DNA of 64,000 bases from Lachnospiraceae bacterium (lineage in GTDB: Bacteria; Bacillota; Clostridia; Lachnospirales; Lachnospiraceae), in NCBI GenBank assembly GCA_024696005.1, contig JAILHF010000054.1, positions 51,732-115,731 of the forward strand. Reading direction: 5' to 3'. Positions 42,623 through 52,003 of the stretch are shown in pieces (the first letter of the stretch is position 1; every line of letters begins with the position of its first letter). Position numbers and translations under genes: made by a program. The notes beneath the pieces were generated by a model, which saw nothing but the letters and a program-made list of their open reading frames with translations, had not been told where the DNA came from and made no database searches.

Positions 42623-44667
42623 GATTCTATCTGCGACTCGCCCTCGACGGCATGAAAAAGAACCGGCAGCTCTACCGGCCTTATCTGCTGACCTGCATCG
42701 GAATGGTGATGATGTTCTACATCCTCGCCTCCCTTTCCTTTTCGCCGGCGATCCTCGGCATGCGCTCCGGTGACACCGTCAGCATCATCCTCGTGCTCGG
42801 CACCATCGTGATCGGCATCTTCTCGCTGCTGTTTCTTGCCTATACCAACTCCTTCCTGATCCGGAGGCGCAACAGGGAGTTCGGTCTTTACAACATCCTC
42901 GGGATGAACAAGGGGAACATCAGCATCATCATTCTGCTGGAAACCCTGATCACGGCGCTCTTTACGATCACGGCCGGCGTGCTGCTCGGGATCCTCTTCT
43001 CCAAGCTGGCGGAGCTCTTTCTCCTGCGCATGTCCGGAGCGGATGTGGATTTCCTGATCCGCATATCACCGGTAAGCATCCTGGCCTCGTTCATCGTGTT
43101 CGGCGCGATCTTTTTCCTGCTGCTGATCGTTTCCCTGGCAAGGGTGCGGCTTTCCAACCCGCTTTCCCTGCTGAAGAGCGAAGCCGCGGGTGAAAAGCCC
43201 CCGAAGGCCAACCTTCTGCTGGCCCTCGCCGGCGTGGTGATCCTGGGTCTTGCTTACTATTTTGCCGTAAGCATCGAAACGCCCCTGAGTGCGCTCGCCC
43301 TTTTCTTTGCCGCGGTGATCATGGTCATCGTCGCGACCTATCTGCTCTTCATCGCCGGATCGGTAGCTCTCTGCCGCATCCTGCAGAAAAACAAAAACTA
43401 CTATTATAAAGCGTCGCACTTCGTTTCGGTCTCGTCCATGGCCTTCCGCATGAAGCGCAACGGTGCCGGGCTCGCATCCATCTGCATCCTGGCCACAATG
43501 GTCCTGGTGATGATCTCTTCCACCGGCTGCCTCTATTTCGGAAGCGAAGACGCCCTGCGCGGCATGCAGCCCTACGACATGACGGCCACGGTATTCATGG
43601 ATTCCGCCGCGAGCTGCACAAGCGAAAACGCGGAAGCGCTCCGAAGTATCGTACTGAACGAAACAAAGGGGAAAGAGAAGAATGTTGCCGCCTATTCCTT
43701 TGTCGAAACCTACGGCCTGCTCGAAAACGGCGAGCTCGACCTCGACGGAGCCAAGGAGGCCTCTTATCTCACGAACAGTGACCCGAACATCCTCGGCAAG
43801 ATCCGCACCGTCATCCTGATCTCTCTGGCCGATTATGAACAGCTGACGGGAAAGCGGGCAGATCTGGCCGATGACGAGATCCTGGTCTGGTCCAGCGGCA
43901 AGCCTTATCCTTTCGACAAGCTCACCGTCAAAGGCTGCCGGGAACTGGAGGTCAAAGACACTCTCGCGGATCCCCCTGTCCGGGTGTCGACGGAAGACAC
44001 GATCGTCACGGCCCTGATCGTGGTGATCCCGAACTGGTACGACTATGCTGCCGAACTCTCGGGGCTCGACGATGAACGCAGAGATCTTTCTTTTGTACGG
44101 CAGCGCATCGCTTTCGATCTGTCCGATGTCGATGCAGCGGAAGACGAACGTCTCCTGGATGCGATCTCGGATGCCGGAGACGAGCGGATCGGAGCCGATC
44201 CGGACTGCGGCTGGCTGTATGTAAGGACCGAAAGCTATCTTTCCTATAAAGGTTTTTACTACGATCTGAACGGCAGCTTCTTCTTCCTGGGCATCGTGCT
44301 GTCCATCATCTTCATCGCGGCAGCCGCTCTGATCATATACTACAAGCAGCTCTCCGAAGGCTATGAGGACCATTCGCGCTTCGCGATCATGCAGAAGGTC
44401 GGGATGACCCATGCGGAGATCAAGAGCACGATCAACACGCAGGTGCTCACGGTATTCTTTGCCCCGCTCCTGCTCGCCGGCCTGCACCTCTGCTTCGCCT
44501 TTCCCTTTGTGGAAAAGCTGATCCGGCTCTTCGGTGTCAGCAACCGTGCGGTCCTGATCCTTTCGAGCGTAGCCTGCTTCCTGACCTTCGCGCTGCTCTA
44601 CATCCTCTTCTACCGGGGGACCGCGCGAACCTATTTCAACATCGTGAGCGCTTCGGAAAATGCCTGA
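42619..44667 (+). CDS. BceB-type ABC permease
   Basis: Large permease of 682 residues. It shows the BceB layout of about ten membrane helices, with two FtsX-type regions: near residues 90-190 (FGLYNILGMNKGNISIIILLE, of which FGLYNILGMNKGN is diagnostic) and at the C-terminus (FAIMQKVGMTHAEIKSTI). An external domain of roughly 220 residues (about 310-530) lies between helices 7 and 8, the part that determines antibiotic specificity in this family. Its sequence does not reveal the ligand. Last gene of the operon, followed by a strong terminator. Confidence 0.94.
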   Translation: MRFYLRLALDGMKKNRQLYRPYLLTCIGMVMMFYILASLSFSPAILGMRSGDTVSIILVLGTIVIGIFSLLFLAYTNSFLIRRRNREFGLYNILGMNKGNISIIILLETLITALFTITAGVLLGILFSKLAELFLLRMSGADVDFLIRISPVSILASFIVFGAIFFLLLIVSLARVRLSNPLSLLKSEAAGEKPPKANLLLALAGVVILGLAYYFAVSIETPLSALALFFAAVIMVIVATYLLFIAGSVALCRILQKNKNYYYKASHFVSVSSMAFRMKRNGAGLASICILATMVLVMISSTGCLYFGSEDALRGMQPYDMTATVFMDSAASCTSENAEALRSIVLNETKGKEKNVAAYSFVETYGLLENGELDLDGAKEASYLTNSDPNILGKIRTVILISLADYEQLTGKRADLADDEILVWSSGKPYPFDKLTVKGCRELEVKDTLADPPVRVSTEDTIVTALIVVIPNWYDYAAELSGLDDERRDLSFVRQRIAFDLSDVDAAEDERLLDAISDAGDERIGADPDCGWLYVRTESYLSYKGFYYDLNGSFFFLGIVLSIIFIAAAALIIYYKQLSEGYEDHSRFAIMQKVGMTHAEIKSTINTQVLTVFFAPLLLAGLHLCFAFPFVEKLIRLFGVSNRAVLILSSVACFLTFALLYILFYRGTARTYFNIVSASENA

Positions 44668-44687
44668 AGCCGGTCCGAGAAACTGCC

Positions 44688-44723
44688 GCAGGCCGTGGGG
44701 ATGTCCCCGCGGCCTGCTTTTTT
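44688..44723 (+). terminator. Terminator of the bce-like operon
   Basis: GCAGGCCGTGGGG and CCCCGCGGCCTGC form a 13-bp stem (one G-T pair) with loop ATGT, followed by six T. Confidence 0.95.
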
Positions 44724-44818
44724 CCGCACTTGATAAAACACTCATTTTACAGTAAAATTTATGTGTTGTTTATTACGAATTATGCACTTGTGTTGTAGGA
44801 AATAGTCGGAGTATAACA

Positions 44819-46948
44819 ATGGAACGTTCCTTCCGGAAAGACAAGCTGCTGTTCACAGGTCTCATAATCGCAGGCATCCTGGTGAATGTGATCCCTTCCT
44901 ATTTTCTGGATCGCGTCGGTCTTCCTTTGTTCTTTGATACTTCCGGTACCATCTTCATCTCGGCCCTTGCCGGTCCCTACTTCGGCATCATCACGGCCGT
45001 CTGTACCAATTTCCTCTGTACTCTCTTCAACCGGCAGGCGTTTTATTTTTCCGCGATCAATGCCCTGATCGCCATCTATACCGCAAGCTACCTGAAACGC
45101 CGCTCCTTCAAAAAAGCGGGGGACGCCCTTTTCTTCATCCTGACCGCAGCCTTCATCTCCGGTTCCCTGAGTGCCCTGATCCAGTGGGGCCTCCTCGGAC
45201 AGGCCCAGCATTCCCTGATCGAGGATACCGCCCAGGCCATCGCTTCCACCAGCAGCAGTTCTTATTACGTCTCGCTGATCCTCACGAACTTCATCCTGAA
45301 CATCCTGGACAAAGGCTTTTCAACCGTCCTTGTGGTCATCGCGCTCCGCCTCTTGCCGAAAAAGATCTCCGACAGGGTCCAAAACAGCATCTGGCGCCAG
45401 CGCCCTCTTTCGGATGCGGAAAAAAAGGCAGCAAAAGAACAGAGCCGTCTCATGAAGCATTCCATCCGCGCCAGGAGCATCTCCGTTTTGATCGCCACCT
45501 CCGCTGTGCTGGTGATCTTTATCGGCTTCATCGGTTTCCGTCTGTTCTTTGAGAGCGAAAAGGCCGAAAAGGCCGAGAGCGCCGCTTCCTCCCTTGCATT
45601 CGCCTCCGATTTCCTGGACCGCTCCATGATCGACGCCTATCTGATCAACGGCAGGAACGTTCCCGGCTACGAAGAGACCGAAGATCTGCTGCGCCACATC
45701 CTGCAAAACTCTGTGGGCATGGATTCCCTTTCCCTGATCGATTTCCGGGAGAACGGCGCCTACTATATCTTTGATGTGGCCGCAGAGGACGGTGAAGTTT
45801 TCCAACCCGGCGAGCGCGTGGACATGAGCAGCATGCTGGCCCCCATCTATCCCTACCTGGTGGGGGGCTACGAGCTGGAACCCTTCGAGATCTCGACACG
45901 CTTCAGCTGGAGACAGTACATTTTCAAGCCCATACGCTACGAAGACGGGAAAAAGACCGTCTGCTACGCGGTATGCCGCATATCCCTGGATCATCTGACC
46001 GAGCGTCTGCGGAGTTTTATCCTGAAGATCTTCCTTACCATTGCGGGTCTGTTCATATTGATCATCGGTCACGGCCTGTGGTCCACCGGTGTCTACACCA
46101 CCTATCCCATCAGCACCCTCACCTCCTACGTGGACCGCTTTTCCCGCACCGGCGACGATCAGGAAAAGCTGGATGAAAATGTCCGCATGATCCGCTCTCT
46201 GGACATACGGACCGACGACGAGGTGGAGCTGCTCTACCGGACCATCTGCAGCCTGACCTTAAACCGCGCCGAGCAGCTCAGGAGCATACGGCGCCTTTCC
46301 GATTCCACGGCCATGATGCAGGACGGCCTGATCATCACCATGGCGGACATGGTGGAAAGCCGGGATTCCGACACGGGCGCACACGTCCAGAAAACGGCAG
46401 CCTATGTGAAGATCATCGTGGAAGGCCTTCAGAAGAAAGGCTATTACGCCGAGAAGATCTCTCCGAAGTTCATCTCCGACATCGTCCGCTCCGCCCCTCT
46501 TCACGACGTGGGCAAGATCAACATCCCGGACGGCGTGCTCAACCAGCCCCGCAAGCTGACCAACGAAGAATTCGAGATCATGAAGACGCATACCACCGCC
46601 GGAAAAGAGATCATCGAAAAGGCGATCAGCACGGTCCGCGGCGGCACCTACCTGAAGGAAGCCCGGAACATGGCTGCCTATCATCACGAACGCTGGGACG
46701 GCAAAGGCTATCCCGAGGGACTTCACGGGGAGGCGATCCCCCTTGCGGCTCGCATCATGGCCGTAGCGGATGTTTTTGACGCGCTCACTTCACCGCGCAT
46801 CTACAAACCCGCCTTCCCCCTCGAAAAGGCTCTGGCCATCATCGAAGAAGGGAGCGGCACCCAGTTCGATCCCAAATGCGTGGAAGTGTTTTTCGAAGCA
46901 CTCCCCGAAGTGAAGCTGATCCTTCGCAAATACAACCAGGAAAGCTGA
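44819..46948 (+). CDS. Membrane HD-GYP phosphodiesterase with ECF-like and Cache-like input domains
   Basis: A 709-residue predicted c-di-GMP phosphodiesterase. Residues 1-190 are about six helices resembling ECF-transporter S components (FFDTSGTIFISALAGPYFGI). A second helix pair (about 225-250 and 395-420) frames an extracytoplasmic sensor of some 150 residues of PAS/Cache type, then a HAMP-like linker. The HD-GYP domain (about 510-690) is complete: GAHVQKT, PLHDVGKIN, MKTHTTAG, HHERWDGKGYPEG and VADVFDAL. GGAG precedes the ATG. First of four tightly spaced signalling genes (next gap 6 bases). Confidence 0.88.
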   Translation: MERSFRKDKLLFTGLIIAGILVNVIPSYFLDRVGLPLFFDTSGTIFISALAGPYFGIITAVCTNFLCTLFNRQAFYFSAINALIAIYTASYLKRRSFKKAGDALFFILTAAFISGSLSALIQWGLLGQAQHSLIEDTAQAIASTSSSSYYVSLILTNFILNILDKGFSTVLVVIALRLLPKKISDRVQNSIWRQRPLSDAEKKAAKEQSRLMKHSIRARSISVLIATSAVLVIFIGFIGFRLFFESEKAEKAESAASSLAFASDFLDRSMIDAYLINGRNVPGYEETEDLLRHILQNSVGMDSLSLIDFRENGAYYIFDVAAEDGEVFQPGERVDMSSMLAPIYPYLVGGYELEPFEISTRFSWRQYIFKPIRYEDGKKTVCYAVCRISLDHLTERLRSFILKIFLTIAGLFILIIGHGLWSTGVYTTYPISTLTSYVDRFSRTGDDQEKLDENVRMIRSLDIRTDDEVELLYRTICSLTLNRAEQLRSIRRLSDSTAMMQDGLIITMADMVESRDSDTGAHVQKTAAYVKIIVEGLQKKGYYAEKISPKFISDIVRSAPLHDVGKINIPDGVLNQPRKLTNEEFEIMKTHTTAGKEIIEKAISTVRGGTYLKEARNMAAYHHERWDGKGYPEGLHGEAIPLAARIMAVADVFDALTSPRIYKPAFPLEKALAIIEEGSGTQFDPKCVEVFFEALPEVKLILRKYNQES

Positions 46949-46954
46949 GGGAAG

Positions 46955-49900
46955 ATGATCGAAACGATGAGAAAAAAACGGATAAGATCGGCGGCCGCGC
47001 TCCTGCTTGTGTTCGCTTACCTCGCCCTCATCCCGGCGCTTGCGCCAAAGAACGTGCGGGCGGCCGGAGACAGCGATAAGGTGGGCGGCGGCTATGCCGT
47101 GACCGGCCAGCTGGAAGGCGTGGGCTATACCGAGGAGGTCTATGACGCAACGAACGGCCTGCCCACTTCGGACGCCATGTTCATCCTGGGCGCATCCGAC
47201 GGCCATGTCTATTTCGGCGGCTACAGCGGCGTGATCCGCTATGACGGCACTTCCTTTGACCGCCTGGACACTTCGGACGGCCTTACCAGCGCCCGCGCCA
47301 TTTTCGAAGACAGCCGGGGCCGGATCTGGGTCGGCACAAATGACAACGGCGTGGTCATGCTCGACGGCACGCAAAGCCTGCACTATACCTACCGGGACGG
47401 ACTTCCCTCCTCTTCGATCCGCATCTTCGAGGAAGACGCGGCGGGCAACATCTTCATCGGCACCACCGCCGGCATCTGCTATGTGGATAGCCAGGGGATG
47501 CTCAGCGTTCTCCCGGACAAAGACCTGGATGAGGAACGCATCATCAATCTGGATGCGGATAAAAACGGAAAGATCTACGGACTGACCGGGAACAACATCC
47601 TCTTCTCCATCACGGACTGCAAGGTCAGCGAGGTCTACAACGCCGAACAGCTGGGCTTCGGAAACGTCACGGCCATCATGGCCGATCCCGTGCAGACCGG
47701 AAAGGTCTATCTCGGGACCGAAAGCTCCACCCTCTATCATGACATCTTCGGCAACAAAGCCGGATCGACGCTGACCATCGACATCTCACCCATCGAGGGC
47801 GTGCACTGGATCAGCTATGACTGCGGGCGCGTGTGGCTGACTTCCTCCACCACAGCGGGCTACCTCAACGATCAGATGCATTTCCGCCTGCTGAAAAACA
47901 TCCCCTTCAACAGCTCCATCGAGATGATGACCTCGGACTACCAGGGGAACATGTGGTTCGCCTCTTCCTCCCAGGGCGTGATGAAGATCGTGACGAACAA
48001 CTACATCGACCTGACGGAACGCGCGGAACTGCCCGGAGACGTGGTCAATGCCGTATGCATGTCCGACGGGCTGCTCTATGCCGGAACGGATAACGGCCTG
48101 GCGATCATCGACGCCGATCACAAAACGGTAAGGAACAGCCTGACGGATTCCATCGGCGACTCCCGCATCCGCTGCATCATCAGCGATTCGAAAAAGAACC
48201 TCTGGATCTGCACCTATACGAACGAAATGGGACTGGTCTGCCGCGAGGCGGACGGGACGATCACTTCCTATACCACCGAAAACGGGATGCCGAGCAACCA
48301 GGTGCGCTGCATCGTGGAAGCTTCCGACGGCAGGATGCTCGTCGGAACGAACGGCGGCCTGGCGATCATCCGGGACGGCAAAGTCGAGCGGACCTACGGC
48401 ACAAAGGACGGCATCAAAAACACCGTGTTCCTGACCGTTGCGGAAGGCGACAACGGCAGGATCTATGCGGGTTCGGACGGCGACGGCATCTATGTGATCA
48501 ACGGGGAACACGTCTCCAGGATCGGCCGAGATGAAGGTCTGACGAGCGACGTCATCCTGCGCATCAAAAAGGACAACGAGCGGGATCTGTACTGGCTCAT
48601 CACCTCCAACTCCATCGAATATTACAAGGACGGGATCATGTACAACGTGACCTCCTTCCCTTACAACAATAACTACGACCTGTATTTCGACGACCGGAAC
48701 GATGTGTGGGTGCTCTCTTCCTACGGGATCTACATGGTGAACAAGCTCGACATGCTCTCCGATACCGTCACGGATTTCCGTCATTATACCATCGCCAACG
48801 GTCTGCCCTATTCCGTGACCGGCAATTCCTTCAGCACGCTGGAAAAAGACGGCGACCTTTACATCGCAGGCCGTGAGGGCGTGATCCACGTGAACATCGA
48901 CCATTATTACGACACGAACATCCAGATCAAAACCGGCATTAATTCCGTTTACTGTGACGACCGGGCGATCCTGCCCGATGCCGACGGCGTCTACACGATA
49001 CCCGAAAGCGCGGGCCGCATCCGCATCATGGCCTCGGTCATGGACTATACCAACATCAATCCTCTGGTCCGCGTTTACCTGGAAGGCAGCGGGGACGAGG
49101 GCATCACCGTCAAGCGCAACCAGCTCACACCGCTGGAATACACCGGTCTGCCCTACGGCACCTACAAGATGCATATCCAGGTGCTCGGGAACAACGAATC
49201 CGAGGTCCTGACGGACGACATCTTTACCGTGATCAAGAAACCCCGTCTGACCGAGCTGCTGATCATAAAGATCCTGCTGCTCACACTGCTGGTCGCCCTG
49301 GCCGGCTTCATCGTATGGCGTGTCATGAAGACAACGGTCATCAGCAGGCAGTACGACGAGATCCGCCAGGCAAAGGACGATGCCGAACGGGCCAACACCG
49401 CAAAGACACGCTTTCTCGCGAACATGTCCCACGAGATCCGCACCCCCATCAATACCATCATGGGCATGAACGAGATGACGCTGCGGGAGGACGCCACCGG
49501 CGTGCCGAAGAACTACTTCCTCTCCGTCGTCAATTATTCCCTGGACATACGCAACGCTTCCGAATCCCTGCTGGGCCTGATCAACGACCTGCTCGACATG
49601 TCCAAGATCGAATCCGGCAAGATGCATCTCGTGGAAGTGGAATATGACGTGCAGGACCTGCTGCGCTCCATCGTCTCGATGATACGCGTCCGCAGCATAC
49701 AGAAGGAGCTGACCTTTGACGTTGTGGTAGATGAAGTCCTGCCCAGGCGCCTCTACGGCGATTCCGCAAAGATCCGCCAGATCGTCCTGAACCTGTTGAC
49801 GAATGCCGTCAAGTATACCGAGATCGGCGGTTTCAGCTTAAACGTCTCCATGCCCTCGCGAAACGACGACATCTGCGAGCTGAGGATCGCGGTCGTCGAT

Positions 49901-51184
49901 ACCGGCATGGGCATAAAGGAAGAGGACATGGAGAAACTCTTCTCGGCCTACGAGCGCCTCGATGAAGAAAAGAACAGCAACATACAGGGAACGGGCCTGG
50001 GACTCGACATCTCCAGAAGGTTTGCCGAGCTGATGGGCGGTTCCCTGACCTGCACCAGCGAATACGGGAAGGGCTCGGAATTCGTTCTCTCCATCCGGCA
50101 GAAGATCGTGGATGAGACGCCCCTCGGCGCCTTTCTCGAACAGGCGGAGACCGTGGCCAAGGGACCTTACGTCCCGCAGTTTGTCGCTCCCGATGCCGAT
50201 GTGCTGGTGGTCGACGACAATCCCATGAACCTGAACGTCATGCGCGGCCTTCTGAAAGCGACGAAGGTATTCGTCACAACGGCCTCCAGCGGCGAGGAAT
50301 GTCTGGAACTGATCAAGAACACCAAATTCAACATCGTCTTCCTGGACCACATGATGCCCGGCATGGACGGTGTGGAGACCGTGGAGCAGATCCGCAGCTT
50401 TGACAGGGATCTGCCCGTATATGCCCTCACCGCCAATTCCACGGCGGGAGAGGAGTTCTACATCTCCAAGGGCTTCAACGGGTATCTCGCAAAGCCCGTC
50501 GACAGCCGCCTTCTGGAGCGCACGATCATGCGGCATCTGCCGGAAGCGATGATGGAGACCCCGGCCGCCGTGAGCGAGGCCGAAGAACCGAAGGAGCTGC
50601 CCGCCGACCTGTCCTGGGTCCGCGAGACCGAGGACATCTCCGTCGAGGAAGGCGTCAAAAACTCGGGCGGCATTTCGGGCTTCATCTTTTCCCTCAAGCT
50701 CTTCCTCGAGACGATCGACGGAAACGCCGCGGTTTTGAAGGATGCCTATGAGAGTGACAACATCCGGCTTTATACCATAAAGGTGCACGCGCTGAAGAGC
50801 TCGGCGCGCATCATCGGCGCGGAAAAACTGTCAGCCCTGGCCGAAGCCCTCGAGAACGCAGGCAATCACGACGACCGTGCCTTCCTTGACGAAAACCATC
50901 CGAAGCTCCTGGAAGCTTATTACGCCTATAAAGAGATCCTCGCTCCGCTGAACGAACAAAGCGAGGAAGAAGACCTTCGGGAGCCGATCCCCGAGGACGA
51001 GCTGAAGGATGCGTATGAAACGCTCCGTGACCTGATCCCGCAGATGGATCTGGATTCGGTGGAGATGATACTGGAACAGCTGAACGAATACCGGCTTCCC
51101 CCCGACGACGCAAAAAAAGTCGCGAAGCTCGCCAAACTGCTCAAAGCTCTGGACTGGGATGCCATGGAAGCGCTGCTCAAATAA
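46955..51184 (+). CDS. Hybrid two-component sensor kinase with beta-propeller sensor (HTCS-like)
   Basis: A 1409-residue membrane phosphorelay protein. A signal/anchor helix (about 11-30) is followed by two external beta-propellers built from Reg_prop blades (GRIWVGTNDNGVVMLDG, TDNGLAIIDADHKTV; about 45-640), a Y_Y_Y domain (about 660-755) and a helix (about 765-787). Then come HisKA with FLANMSHEIRTPINTIMG (His near 825), HATPase (DTGMGIKEEDMEKLF), a receiver (VLVVDDNPMNLNV, FLDHMMPGMDG near 1130) and an Hpt domain with VHALKSSARIIGA (near 1275). About 70 helical residues end the protein. There is no DNA-binding output, so phosphate must pass on, probably to the next gene. Confidence 0.92.
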   Translation: MIETMRKKRIRSAAALLLVFAYLALIPALAPKNVRAAGDSDKVGGGYAVTGQLEGVGYTEEVYDATNGLPTSDAMFILGASDGHVYFGGYSGVIRYDGTSFDRLDTSDGLTSARAIFEDSRGRIWVGTNDNGVVMLDGTQSLHYTYRDGLPSSSIRIFEEDAAGNIFIGTTAGICYVDSQGMLSVLPDKDLDEERIINLDADKNGKIYGLTGNNILFSITDCKVSEVYNAEQLGFGNVTAIMADPVQTGKVYLGTESSTLYHDIFGNKAGSTLTIDISPIEGVHWISYDCGRVWLTSSTTAGYLNDQMHFRLLKNIPFNSSIEMMTSDYQGNMWFASSSQGVMKIVTNNYIDLTERAELPGDVVNAVCMSDGLLYAGTDNGLAIIDADHKTVRNSLTDSIGDSRIRCIISDSKKNLWICTYTNEMGLVCREADGTITSYTTENGMPSNQVRCIVEASDGRMLVGTNGGLAIIRDGKVERTYGTKDGIKNTVFLTVAEGDNGRIYAGSDGDGIYVINGEHVSRIGRDEGLTSDVILRIKKDNERDLYWLITSNSIEYYKDGIMYNVTSFPYNNNYDLYFDDRNDVWVLSSYGIYMVNKLDMLSDTVTDFRHYTIANGLPYSVTGNSFSTLEKDGDLYIAGREGVIHVNIDHYYDTNIQIKTGINSVYCDDRAILPDADGVYTIPESAGRIRIMASVMDYTNINPLVRVYLEGSGDEGITVKRNQLTPLEYTGLPYGTYKMHIQVLGNNESEVLTDDIFTVIKKPRLTELLIIKILLLTLLVALAGFIVWRVMKTTVISRQYDEIRQAKDDAERANTAKTRFLANMSHEIRTPINTIMGMNEMTLREDATGVPKNYFLSVVNYSLDIRNASESLLGLINDLLDMSKIESGKMHLVEVEYDVQDLLRSIVSMIRVRSIQKELTFDVVVDEVLPRRLYGDSAKIRQIVLNLLTNAVKYTEIGGFSLNVSMPSRNDDICELRIAVVDTGMGIKEEDMEKLFSAYERLDEEKNSNIQGTGLGLDISRRFAELMGGSLTCTSEYGKGSEFVLSIRQKIVDETPLGAFLEQAETVAKGPYVPQFVAPDADVLVVDDNPMNLNVMRGLLKATKVFVTTASSGEECLELIKNTKFNIVFLDHMMPGMDGVETVEQIRSFDRDLPVYALTANSTAGEEFYISKGFNGYLAKPVDSRLLERTIMRHLPEAMMETPAAVSEAEEPKELPADLSWVRETEDISVEEGVKNSGGISGFIFSLKLFLETIDGNAAVLKDAYESDNIRLYTIKVHALKSSARIIGAEKLSALAEALENAGNHDDRAFLDENHPKLLEAYYAYKEILAPLNEQSEEEDLREPIPEDELKDAYETLRDLIPQMDLDSVEMILEQLNEYRLPPDDAKKVAKLAKLLKALDWDAMEALLK

Positions 51185-51208
51185 CAGTCGAAGAGAAAGG
51201 TTGCAAGC

Positions 51209-51973
51209 ATGTCAGAACGAAACAACCGCATGATCATGATCGGAAAAAAGGAAAGCTTCGTCATCCGCGTATTGATGAAGAAGACGAAGGAGGCAGGGAT
51301 CGACTGCGAATACTTCCCCTGCACCGTCGATGCCGTGAATGCGAACTTAAAGAGCTGTTCGCTGATCACCCTGTATCTGGAAGAAGGCTACAGCCTTCCC
51401 GCGGACGTGCTGCATTTCATGACGGACAACATGATCGAGCACGATCTGAAGATGATCCTGATCGGGGAACAGCAGGACCTGCAGGCCATCTGCGACCAGG
51501 TCTCGGGGGATCTGATCGCCGCGAAATTCGCGCGTCCCGTGGATAATGAGCTGTTTGTGCAGACGGTCCGTGACCATTTCAAAAAGATCGAAGAAGGCGA
51601 ATTCAAAAAGCGCATCCTGATCGTGGACGACGATACCCAGTATCTGTCCCTCGTCCGGGAATGGCTCAGAGACCGTTATAAGATCTCGCTGGCCAATTCC
51701 GGACTGCAGGCGATCAAGTGGCTGGGCATGAACAAGGTGGACCTGATCCTGCTCGATCACGAAATGCCCGTCACAAGCGGCCCGCAGGTGCTGGAAATGC
51801 TTAGGAGCGACCCGGAGACCCGTTCCATCCCGGTGATGTTTTTGACCGGAAAAGGCGACAAGGAGAGTGTCATGGCCGTGGTCGCGCTGCGGCCCGAGGG
51901 CTATTTTCTGAAGACCATACAGCGCGAGGAGCTGCGCGAAAAACTGAAGGAATACTTCACCCTGCATAAGTAA
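51209..51973 (+). CDS. Response regulator: pseudo-receiver plus receiver, no output domain
   Basis: A 254-residue protein of two CheY-like domains. The first (1-125) has lost the key residues: MIMIGKKESF replaces the acidic pair, LITLYLEEG has Tyr in place of the phospho-acceptor Asp, and ARPVD has Arg in place of Lys. The second (about 133-254) is functional: RILIVDDDTQY, LILLDHEMPVTSG and a Lys in GYFLKTIQ. With no DNA-binding or enzymatic part it is suited to relay or protein-protein control. Positioned 24 bases after the hybrid kinase, it is its likely partner. Confidence 0.85.
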   Translation: MSERNNRMIMIGKKESFVIRVLMKKTKEAGIDCEYFPCTVDAVNANLKSCSLITLYLEEGYSLPADVLHFMTDNMIEHDLKMILIGEQQDLQAICDQVSGDLIAAKFARPVDNELFVQTVRDHFKKIEEGEFKKRILIVDDDTQYLSLVREWLRDRYKISLANSGLQAIKWLGMNKVDLILLDHEMPVTSGPQVLEMLRSDPETRSIPVMFLTGKGDKESVMAVVALRPEGYFLKTIQREELREKLKEYFTLHK

Positions 51974-52003
51974 ATCTGTTTACCGCAAAGGAGCGTAATA
52001 CGG

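Noticed and set aside
46955..51184. Bacteroidetes origin because of the HTCS-like kinase
   Set aside because: The protein lacks the AraC output typical of Bacteroidetes HTCS, and the neighbouring genes have Firmicutes-type ribosome sites and families.
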